64,000 nt of DNA from Geotrypetes seraphini. Its lineage: Eukaryota; Chordata; Amphibia; Gymnophiona; Dermophiidae. Below, one piece after another: positions 44,743 through 54,900 of the stretch. Each line of letters begins with the position of its first letter. The stretch's first letter is position 1. The notes under the pieces are model-generated. The model ran no database searches. It saw nothing but the letters and a program-made list of their open reading frames with translations, and was not told where the DNA came from. The stretch covers positions 2,852,001 to 2,916,000 of the forward strand of contig NC_047096.1 of assembly GCF_902459505.1 (NCBI RefSeq), read 5' to 3'. The position numbers and the translations under genes are program-made.

Positions 44743-45460
44743 TACAGCTAGTCAGTGGCAGTAGCCAGGTAGCACTCCTGAACATTTCCTCTGGCCACTA
44801 TCTGGACAATGGCGGCATCAGAGGTTATCCAGTCACTGGCCACAGTCAGACAACTAACTAGATAAAGTTGAAATAGCAAAATAATTGTCTTAACCTGATT
44901 CAGTTAATGATCTAAGTTTCAGCACTAACTGGACAGAACTTTCAGGTCAGCGCTGGCTAGTATCTGGGTACGGACGCCAAATATCCAATTTTATTTTAAC
45001 CTTGGAGGCCAGTGTTTTGCCTAAATGCTTATGACTGCAGCGACAGACTTCTGTTAACACCTGATTGTACTGGGATGCGAGTTGGAACCCAGAACTAGAT
45101 CAGAACTAAAACAGTCACTTGTTCCAAGCCAATCTTAAAAATTTGATCCAGACGGAAACATAGAAACATGATGGCAGATAAAGGCTCCTCCTCTCCTGAA
45201 CACAGAAACAGTCTTTGTCTGTACAAAAGAATCTCCTTAGATTTACTCTTAAGCCTATCACCTATCATCCTATGCCCTCTCATTCCCACGTCTGCCTGGA
45301 AACAAGTACTAAGGAATGGATCTATGCCCGTTAAATGGTCACCTGCACAGATCCACTCACACAAGTCCTCAGAATTCAAGTGACACACATTTAGAAATGT
45401 TTTTAAATCATAAACTGGGAAGCTATACACAAAATGATCTTTGCTTCTATAGGAGGCATT
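44743..45460. other. Region 3' of TMEM81
   Basis: Contains an antisense CR1-like 3' end at about 45152-45365 (GAAACATAGAAACATGATGG). The rest is not recognised. The TMEM81 3'UTR must lie here. Confidence 0.4.
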
Positions 45461-46267
45461 TCAGTCCTCCTCCTCCTCCTCTAATATGCTTTGGTTTCGT
45501 TTTAAAAACAGAAAATAAATGATCCCCCCCACTACGAGGGCTGCAAGGAAGCCACTCCCTCCCCCAAGTAGGCAGACGTACAGAGCCTTCTGCTGCCAGG
45601 ACATGTCCTTCCGTATCACAGTACGTTGCGGCTTTGCCTCCTCGGCAGCAGCGAGTGCTTCAAGTTTGTCCTTACTTGTCAAAAATTTTTCAAAGTTCAG
45701 ATTCACCAAACTTTTGGAGATAATTTTCAAACCAAAATAAACCCTCTTGATTAGCTTTCGGTTCACCGCCAGCTGCACATCACAACGGTAGGTTCCTGCG
45801 CTCTTCTCAACGGCTGGGTCAAACCGGATGGTGTAATTCTTGGTCTTAAAAGGCTTGAAGAGAGCATCATCCGTGGTAATAATACCCCTGGCAACCCTCC
45901 AATTGTACAGAAGTTTTTGGTTCCCGGTGCCGAGGATAGCAGCAGTAAAGCAGCTGATTATAAACGGACTGCCTATAGCTACTGTGAACGTCTGTAACCC
46001 ACATACCCAGTTGGTCAGGCAGCTCTGTCGGCGAACTTCACAGTCGGTTTTCGTTCCATTAGTTAGGACAAAGCACATCGCTTCGTACTTGTATCCGAGC
46101 CCACAGGTGACAGAACAGGTTGTGCTGTTCACCATAACCTTAGCTGTAACCGTTTTAAACTCTGCTGGAAAAGTTATGGTCTGAAAAGTCACTTTTTCGG
46201 ACGTCACCAGCCAAGGAAGAGTGGAAGCCACCAACATCCTTAGGCAGATAACATCCAAGGCCCTCAT
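45461..46267 (-). CDS. TMEM81: TMEM81, single-exon sperm membrane Ig-like protein
   Basis: TMEM81 is a type I membrane protein reported to join IZUMO1 and SPACA6 in a sperm complex needed for fertilisation in fish and mammals (family knowledge). The 268-residue frame, ATG at 46267 to TGA at 45461, has no intron. It shows a signal peptide (about 1-23), a cysteine-rich segment TTCSVTCGLGYK (49-60), CLTNWVCG (83-90), WRVARGIITTDD (123-134), an Ig-type GTYRCDVQL (158-166) and VYFGL. A membrane helix lies at about 228-255, followed by an unusual acidic tail (EEEEEED). Eight cysteines lie in the ectodomain, with N-glycosylation sequons at N47 and N144. Human TMEM81 is 255 residues and matches throughout. 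A second Met at codon 11 is possible, but the first gives the full signal peptide. It sits between CNTN2 and RBBP5 as in human. Confidence 0.96.
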   Translation of the reverse strand: MRALDVICLRMLVASTLPWLVTSEKVTFQTITFPAEFKTVTAKVMVNSTTCSVTCGLGYKYEAMCFVLTNGTKTDCEVRRQSCLTNWVCGLQTFTVAIGSPFIISCFTAAILGTGNQKLLYNWRVARGIITTDDALFKPFKTKNYTIRFDPAVEKSAGTYRCDVQLAVNRKLIKRVYFGLKIISKSLVNLNFEKFLTSKDKLEALAAAEEAKPQRTVIRKDMSWQQKALYVCLLGGGSGFLAALVVGGIIYFLFLKRNQSILEEEEED

Positions 46268-46819
46268 GTCTCCTGCACTGTTTTCACAGCTGCATCACAA
46301 CCTCTCAAGCCGGAGAATGGAAACAGGAGTCATAAAAAGGCACGTCCTTTAGCACTGCAAAGGCACACCTTTCCTGAACCTTTCCTTTGACAGAACTACT
46401 TTCCCCAACTAGATTTAGTTGCCGAGTGATGCAAAGCACAACTATTAGCAAATAAAGCACTTATGATATCACAGTGATGCCAGTTCTAGATTGGAACACA
46501 TTGGCAGCATTCTTTAAAGGAATACTCCCCCCCCCCCCTATACTGAAGAGAAATGGGCAGGTCAGTTATCAGTCCTTTGGCTGCTAATCAGCTGCTAGTA
46601 CAGACTCCAGTATTAGAGCAACATATTCCTGGCATGTGTTTCTTGGATCCTGAGGTGTCCAATTCTGCAAAACATTGATCAAAGTTATTTTAACTAAATC
46701 TTCCTATGCCAAACAAGCTCTAGTTTCTGAAGGACTGATCACACCTCCAGTAGTATTTTGAGGGATACCAACAAATAAGAAAAACACACACAACATAATT
46801 ATGACGACGCTCAAGGCTT
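46268..46819 (-). other. Spacer between TMEM81 and the RBBP5 3' end
   Basis: About 550 bases between the TMEM81 start codon and the putative RBBP5 cleavage site. This is the only obvious place for a TMEM81 promoter or 5'UTR. A C-run at about 46,528-46,538 is present. No repeat or motif was recognised. Confidence 0.4.
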
Positions 46820-46840
46820 ATATAGCTGAGCTAATTCTGT

Positions 46841-46846
46841 TTTATT
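46841..46846 (-). terminator. RBBP5: Candidate polyadenylation signal of RBBP5
   Basis: AATAAA on the minus strand, with a T-rich stretch further upstream. Chosen because it is the most distal candidate before TMEM81. Not proven by transcript data. Confidence 0.35.
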
Positions 46847-47300
46847 CAGTATCTACAATTAGACAGCGATTGACAAATTCTGTACAAAACTCCGTAAAAT
46901 AAAAAGGATTTCAAAAGAAACAATGTATGTACACAATAGGATAGGGGAGATTTTTTCTGCATATTACCAGCGGTGGTGCCAAGTTTAGTCTGGAGGTTTC
47001 AGCAGACAGTTTTTCCAGGCAGACGGCAGCCGTCTAAAAGTAGGGTTACTGTGAGTGGCGAGTGTCCCAGGACCTGCTTCAGAGGCCTGCTAGGTGCAGC
47101 CAATGATTTAAAATCACCTTCCCAGCACCTGCAATTAAACCGTCAGGCTGATTCAGTAAAGCCTGTCATCTGCCACACTCAGGTAAAAGGTGAGAGAATT
47201 TGCACTGGACTTCAATTTCAAAAAAGTTGAAAAACCTGGTGGTTTTCACAATAGTTCATTCGATTTTAGCTGTCGTATAGTAATTTTAAACCCACTTTCC

Positions 47301-47746
47301 AAAATCTTATAAGAGTAGGCTATCAGACAAATATATAATCACAAAGACAGGTACTTCAGAGAGAAACCAGGGGTCTCAAGTGCTCCCAGCCAGAAGCCCG
47401 ATGTATATTACAAAGCTAGTGGCTTATTCGGGGACGTTTATACTCTCTATACCAGAATTTTATAGTTGGTTTTAACTTTTTATATACATTTTTTTATATA
47501 TACTTTTTTTGTGCTCTTTTCTACATTTAGCACAGCTGAATTACTAATTACTAAAAACATAAAAAGTTAAAAACAACTATAAAATTCTGGTATAAACGGG
47601 ATCGATGATAGCTCCCCGAATAAGCCACTAGCTTTGTAATATACATCGGGCTTCTGGCTGGGAGCACTTGAGACCCCTGGTTTCTCTCTGAAGTACCTGT
47701 CTTTGTGATTATATATTTGTCTGATAGCCTACTCTTATAAGATTTT
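47301..47746. repeat. Long inverted repeat, about 185-bp arms
   Basis: Left arm 47301-47483 (AAAATCTTATAAGAGTAGGC ...) and right arm 47559-47746 are near-perfect complements with a roughly 75-base AT-rich loop. GTATAGTAATTTTAA flanks it on both sides (ending 47290 and 47753), a possible target duplication, with 11 extra bases on the left. Confidence 0.88.
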
Positions 47747-47789
47747 TGTATAGTAATTTTAAGCAATTCAACCTACTTTTTCCATCCAT

Positions 47790-47935
47790 CTAATCTAACC
47801 AAATTCTTTTCTTATCCCAGATTTTACTTGTTATGTTTCATTTTTTAACGAACTGTAAACTGAGTCGAGCTCCTTAGGGAGTAGATTCCGTATATAAAAT
47901 GAAGATTAGATTTAGGATTAGACTTAAGGCTGACT
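47790..47935 (+). mobile_element. LINE 3' end
   Basis: GAACTGTAAACTGAGTCGAG, CCGTATATAAAATGAAGATT and a short TTAGA-rich tail. Same general 3' end as 14310-14462. Confidence 0.55.
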
Positions 47936-48248
47936 AACTACATGGGAGCCGGTGTCAGAGATCACAGGAGATGGCATTTTACTTTAAGCGGGTAAACCAC
48001 AGCATTCAAACCTTATAAAACAAGCAAATTTGTGTGTCTTTTGAATGAGTTTCTTATCTATAGTATTTTCAAAGCAGAGATTTTCTCTACATGTAGTTCA
48101 GCACCCCCTATATCTCTCCCTCCACCTTCATTTTCCAGAATGATTATTGCCCACCTGTCAGAGCAGAACCAGGGCTAGAAATACTGCAGAAACAGATGAG
48201 CCACTGGGATGGGGGAAATTACCTCAATTCTACAAGGAATTAGTAATA

Positions 48249-48896
48249 CAGTAGAATTTCACTTAGCTGGCACCCATGGGGATTGGTGGATGCCGGATAA
48301 CTGGTTTTCTGGTCGATTACAAGTGCTGTGTTAGAAACCCCAGTTCCCCCCCACCTCCCTCCCTCCCATCCCATAGCACCAGTGTGGCAGTGGTTCTGAG
48401 CCGCAAAGTCCCCCTCCCTCCCTCTCTCCAGGCCCAAAGCAGGCCTGAGCCGCAAACTACCTTGCTTCCTCCCTCCCTTACCCAAAACAGCAGTTGGCAG
48501 CGCTCGATGCATCACAGGGCTGACCATAAGCAGCCTGTTTTGAGCGCTGCCTTCTGCTGACTGGCTGCCGCTTCGGGTGAGGCAGGGAACGAGGGGGTTA
48601 ACAGCTCAGGACCACCGCCTGCTTCGAGGCTTGGAGGGAGGGGGGTCTTGCAGCTTAGAACTGAAGCTGCGCTAGTGCTTCACAGTGGGAGGGGTGGGAT
48701 TTGCAGCTCAGGACTGCCACTATTTCGGGTCGGGAGGGAGGTGGGGTTCATGGCTCAGGACTGCTGCCGTTTCTATTTTGGGGCTTGAGGGAGGGAGGGA
48801 GGGGGTTTGCCGCTCAGGACCGCTGCTACTGCTTTAGGGGATGTTTTTCTTTCACCAGCGATTTTTTTTTTTTGCCACTTGGGCGAGATCCTACTG
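48249..48896. mobile_element. Tigger/pogo-type MITE
   Basis: TA flanks (48247-48248 and 48897-48898). Ends CAGTAGAATTTCACTTAGCT and the inverse of CAGTAGGATCTCGCCCAAGT. The G/C-rich interior has direct GGGAGGG words. 648 bp. Confidence 0.6.
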
Positions 48897-51800
48897 TAGT
48901 TTTATTTCTCCTTTCATGTTTTCAATACAGACGGCCTTATCTGTCGATTACTAAAAAGGCAACAGGAGGGTGGGGGGAGCACTACTGCTACTGAATCTGT
49001 TTAGGGCATGTGTGTTACTATGGATGGACTGCCAAGGAGCTGGTCTGGCTTATAATTGGCAAAGGCAAGTGCAGTAACTTTCATTCTCTGACAGACAAGA
49101 GGGTTTGGGAGCAAAATGAAGTCAGCAGCTGACTCAACTACACCTCAGCCTGACCAGAGCTGCCATCACCAAATGGGTTCACTTAACATCCCCTCCGAAA
49201 ATCCAGGTGTGGGACTTATGAAAATACTGTAAAAAAAATAAGATGTGATATCTTCTGGAAAGAAAGAGATATTTCACAAGGGGAAAAAAAAGCCTGGGCA
49301 GGGATTGCAGTAACATGGTTATGAGGAGAAATGGGACGACTACAAGAGTTCAGCGTTCTTTAGTCCTAAACTTTGCTTGCTCTAATGATAAACTGGAAAT
49401 GGTGAGTGTGGGAATCAACATAGGAAGTGGCTGAGCTCTCGGTGCTATATCCGGTCATTCCCCAAACAGAGGGCAGGTTCCAGCTAACTAGACATGCACT
49501 GAAAACCTCAATCCTGGCCATTTCATGCATTTCCCAAACAGTACGCATCTGTAGAGAGAATCCCACAGCAGAAAGAACATGTGATTGCAGAATCTTGTGA
49601 AAACAAACACTTTGGCTAATCCATCCCTGTATACTCGGTGCAGTTTATTAATCTGTTTTTCACTGCTAAAACATATATTCATCTTTCCATCTGTAAAAGA
49701 AGCAAAGCCTGCTCCATATTACTCTACTTTTACTAAACTGCCGGTTTTGGTCATACCTGGGTCAGATCCCTATGAGTGTACTAAACCCCCATCCCCCACC
49801 CCCTCGGGAGCACCATTTGTCTGCCCAGTGACATTACACATGCAATAGAGCCAGAGCAAGACAGACCTTTTCTGAAGCTGCAAAAACTCAGAAAAGCTCA
49901 AGTCATTCAATGTTCTAGCTCCACATCTCTCCCACCCGTCACACTCTCAAATTATTCTGTCCACAAAAAATAAGAGACAGTGAAAAGGAGCTTTCAGGAG
50001 GTGGAGAAGGTTAAAGATTAGCTCTCACTGATTCTTCACATCTCACCTTCTAAAGGAATCTGTTCTGGGTCTGTGAAAACTCAAGTCAAGCTTAATTCAC
50101 TCAATGTTTAGCTAAATAAAAATCCACGGGAATTATTTCACTGATTCACTAACATTAAAGGAAGAAACAGATTATGCTCAGTGACAGCTCAAGCAGTGGT
50201 GATAAGTAGGTACCAGGAGAGTCAATGGGGCATTTCCTGACACCACAAAAACTGCCATTCAATCACCCCTATGGGTCTCTTTCCCCCCTCCCCCCCAAAA
50301 AAAAGCAGGCATCTGATTTATTTGTTCCTTAAATCTGGATGGAATCCAGTAGTAATTGAAGCTCCTGACCAGGAAAAGAAGTGGCAGAATGGTCAGGGAC
50401 ACTAAAGTCCATTTGTCCTGCAGATTCAGCCCACGGAAAGAGAAGCACAATTACAAGAACCACAGAATCGAGAGTGAAGGTGAGTCATGAGGGACTTTTC
50501 CAAGTTCACTATAGTTTGATACATCAATGAAAGGGTTTTGGGGTTTGTTTACATCTCCATTTCAATTACTAGAATGGCTGAAGTGCTTCTTGATTGCTAC
50601 AGGACCAGCCTTTTGAAGTACATGAGCCTGTTATTTCTTTAAAGCGCATGACAAACTATAAAAATAAGTTCATTTTATACAACTAGTTATTGCAAAGGGG
50701 AAAAGTGAATGACACCCCCTCAGGAAAGCACCCCCTCTCGTGACAGAACCACATCTGAGCCAAAGGATTCCAATCAGAAAGCGAGTCGGTCCTTAGCACA
50801 ATCCCCATAGCACCGATACAAGTAACTCAGCTATGGTCACTTCAAACGAACATAAGAGCTTCCAAATACAGAAGTCCAGAAGGGAAGAAACTTCTTGATA
50901 TTTCCTGTTCCCTAACAGACTGAAGTAGTCTTCGCCAGCCCTCCATGTGTTAAGCACCTTCTGAAGATACACGGTGGGAGTTTTTTCTATAAAAGCTTCC
51001 GAATACTAGTACAGTGTGCCTTTCGTTGATGTTTCTGCAGTTATTCCAGCCAAAGACCCTGCCTAACTGCAAACACGTGTAGCTTGAAGTATTCTGTAAG
51101 TAACATGTATAAGAGAGAGAGCCTCCCCCCATGAATTTTACGCCCTGTATAAGTTTTGCAAACCCTTACAGACCAGCACGCGCAGGTGCTAAGATTGTTT
51201 ACATTTCCGTGTAATTTAAAGAATCATCTTTTAATGTTTCCCAGAGCCACTCCTGAAGGGCAGCCTGCCATCACAAGGAAGGTGAAAGGAAGAAAAGCTA
51301 CCACTGGCTTCTCTCTTCTAATAGTCAGTGAAAAGATGGATAAAAAAGGCAGGACTTTAAAACAAAAAAATAAATACAATTGAAGCTTACAAAACCCTTT
51401 CCTGAAAACCAGAAGAGCTATGCCAGACAGTGGCAAGTCAACCAGGCTGCAAATCTACAACAGATAAAGGGGCCTTCATTCAGAGTCAATGTTAACATCC
51501 TGCATGCACAATCGAGGCACCCCCAATTCCATTCAAAACAAAACCACAGAGACATTAAAAACTAGAGAAAAATGTTCCTCAGCTTCACAGCAAGGGGCCA
51601 ATTACATTTAGCAAAATTTGACTCCAAAAAAAGAGGTTACGTTGAAAGCAAGGGCACAGCCCCTCATTCCCCCTCAACAGACTTCCTGTGCTCTCAAAGC
51701 CTCTTCCCAAGGTGCAATCCCAGGTGTCCAACAGTGGAGAAGAGGGACAGAAAAGTCATCTTCCAGAACCTTCTTTTGACTTTAAAAATATATCATGACA

Positions 51801-51969
51801 ACCAGAGGCGTCCACTGCTTTTAAAGGTTGACAGTCTGGAAACTGACCAAGCCACACCTTGTTCCTTTAGTCTCCAGCCCACATGGTAGAAGAGGATGTT
51901 ACTAGAACAGAGGAAGAGGGGGGGGGGGGGTGTGATTGGCTATGTGTGCGCAGGAACACGCATTCATCT

Positions 51970-51995
51970 TCACAACAGTTCTGAGATTGCACCAC
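51970..51995 (-). CDS. RBBP5: RBBP5 exon K: last 26 coding bases and stop
   Basis: After the acceptor TTTTTAG the text encodes GGAISELL and TGA, matching the human C-terminus GGAISELL. The 3'UTR continues to the left. Confidence 0.93.
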
Positions 51996-54900
51996 CTAAA
52001 AAGACCAAAACAGATGTGGAAAAAAAAAAAAAAAAAGAGGGTCGTTAGGTGTCAGAAATGTCATCCAGCAAATTGCCCCTGTGCTGTAACAACAGTCAGT
52101 CACCCTGTTCTATAACAAAGCAGACTTTAGGAGAGGGGGGACCGAGGAGATCTCCTGCGCACAGACAAGAAAGAAGGTGAGGAAAAGAAGGGGAGGTCTC
52201 CTCCTCCCTAGGCCATTCCAAAAGCATTCTGGATTTCGAGCACCTTTCATCTCACTTTGGCTTTCTGGGTTGGGGTGGGAGGCAAGGTATTAGCTTTATA
52301 GTGCCGAGATTGTTCTGATCTTGTCTTAGGTGGAGGAGAGAAGGCAAACGGTTTCAATGACTAGAGATGGCATTTGCCGATACCCCTCCTCCCTCTTTTG
52401 CCAAATCTCATGTTTTATGGCTGTTTAATGATTTGGTGTTGATGCTCGGGATATTAGTAAAGATATCTAAATACATAGCAGTTACTTCTTCAGAGCAGAC
52501 ATGCATGCCAGGCACAGTGACAGCTCCTCAGGAAGGCAAAGGCAAATCTCCCTAACAGTCTGCTAAGCATCTGCCACCTAAGTGGCATCCCCCCCCCCAA
52601 TCAGTCATTTGAGACTGTTTTTACCTTTTATATATTGTTTTGTGGTGGTGATAGATTTAGATGATTGTATTTTTCTGAACCCCACCTTGAGCATTTTATG
52701 AAGGTAGGGTAAATCAAAACAACCTTTGAGATACATCCTTTAGGAAACAATATACCCACATGTCGTCTTTCCCCCCCACACCCAGTACATAAGCAACAGG
52801 AGCAGAGCAGCAGTAGGTGGCATTTAAAGCAGGATCTGCATAGCAAGGCAGCAAACAGGAGGAAGGAATCAGGCCTGAACAGAAGCTGATCAGCTGCAGC
52901 AAAGGGCAAGTGACAGTCGTGATCCTGTGGCCACCACCTGGTTCTGAGCAGTGCCCATGGAAGGGAATCATTCTGTAAAAGGGGAAGCTATTGTTCCCAT
53001 TTTTTAAAGGAAAATATAGGTCATATGTCAACAGCATTCTAAAAGGCAAACCTTCCTTCACTCTCAAAATCTGGATGTATAAAACAAAACCAAACTTAAA
53101 ACTACCTGCAGTAATTCCATTCCTCCCAGTTAGGGAGTGGGTACATCATTATTCTCCACTAACGCATTCAAGTCCATCTGGGGGAGGAGAGGGGTCTGGG
53201 CTCCTGCCAATTCTAGTGTGATCAATGACCGTGGAAAGCTTCTCAGGACTCCCACTATGCACCATTAAGTGATCTCACTGCAACCGTGCTCGAACCCGGC
53301 AGCATCTTAACAGTGCCAAACAGTAAGCGAGCTGGGGAAAAGAGAGAGCATGCTGCTGCTGTTTAAGCAGGGTCCTTACCTGTCAGGGGCTGTCCCAGCT
53401 CCGCCTGCACTTTACCCTTCATTGCTCCTTCCAGAGGCAAACTTCGATCCCCTTTGTAGATTTTCGGTTTAAAGGGAGAGTCTCTCTCTTTACCTTTTGA
53501 TCCCTTCGGCCTGCCCGTTTGCTTCTTCTTGGACTTCCCATCTCCCTTCACGCCCAGCAGGGGGTGCACTTCTGGAAAGCCAAAAGTGTTGAGTGAGTTG
53601 CCACTTGAAAGACAGATATACAGTAGTACTATTGAATAGGGTTGTACCAAATATATATATTTATTTTGGTCCAAATACATTATTCATATTCGGTCAAACA
53701 GTGATTTCAATCCAAATAATCTGGGGCTCTACTGTGCTAAATCCTACTAAAATAAACATAAACTCCGATTTATTAATTTGTCATCAATGCCCATTATTTG
53801 ATTTCAATATAGTAAAACATGATATTCAGTCTAGCTCTACAATTAAATCAGGCTGTTCCTTCAGGATGCAGCAAATCCAAGGTATAAGGGAATCATGAAA
53901 ATGTTGTAGCCAAAAGGGAAAATAAAGGTAGAGAAACATTTATTGATGCTACAACAAGATCATCTACACTTGTCCGTTACTCTGAACTTCTTGGCGTGGC
54001 AGGATATAAAACTGTTGAAACAAATAAATAGGGGTCTAGGAGACACTTGAAGTTACAGGGAGATACAGTAAAACCTTGGATTGCAAGTAACTTGGTTTGC
54101 AAGCGTTTTGCAAGACAAGCAAAACATTTGATTAAATTTTCACTTGATATACAAGCAATGTCTTGCAATACGAGTACATACAGTATACACACGTCACAAC
54201 TGAGCCGATGGTTCTTCTCTCTGTGGCGCTGCAAGTGTAGTGACTGTTCTAAACAAGCAAAGAACACACGTCACATTATCACAACTGAGCCGATGCTTCT
54301 TCTCTCTCTAATACTGCAGGAGTGTAGTGACTGTTCTAAATGAGCGAGGCCTTGCAATACAATACATACAGTATACATGCGTCACATCATCACAACTGAG
54401 CCGATGGCTCTTCTCTCTCTGACGTTGCAGGAGTGTACTGACTGGTCTAGATGAGCGAGGTCTTGCAATACAAGTATGTATAGTATTTTGTATTAAAGTT
54501 TTGGGGTTGTGGAATGAATCGACCGAGTTTCCATTATTTCCTATGGGGAAATTTGCTTTGATATACAAATGCTTTGGATTACAAGCATGCTTCTGGAACG
54601 AATTATGCTCGCAAACCAAGGTTTTACTGTACTTTTAAAACCAATAGGAGGAAAATTTTTTTTCACTCAGAGAATAATTGCCAGAGGTTGTGATAAGAGC
54701 GGATAGTGTAGCTGGTTTTAAAAAAGGTTTGGATAAGTTCCTGGAGGAAAAGTTCATAGTGTGGTATTGAGATAGACATGGGGGAAACCACTGCTTGGAA
54801 TGTTGTTACTATTTGGGTTACTAGATTGGCCACCGTGAAGACGGGATACTAGCCTAGATGGACCATTGGTCTGACCCAGTAAGGCTATTCTTCTGTTCTT

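Larger units (their letters stand above)
46820..51969 (-). other. RBBP5: Putative long RBBP5 3'UTR
   Basis: From the stop codon leftward, 48,900-51,969 is largely free of repeats, as expected of a long 3'UTR. An AATAAA (complement of 46841-46846), in the context TGAATAAAACAG, is the last candidate before TMEM81. Other AATAAA words lie near 48,904, 49,646 and 50,318, so shorter forms are possible. If the distal site is used, the transcript includes the Tigger-like element, the LINE 3' end and the long inverted repeat at 47301-47746. Confidence 0.4.
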
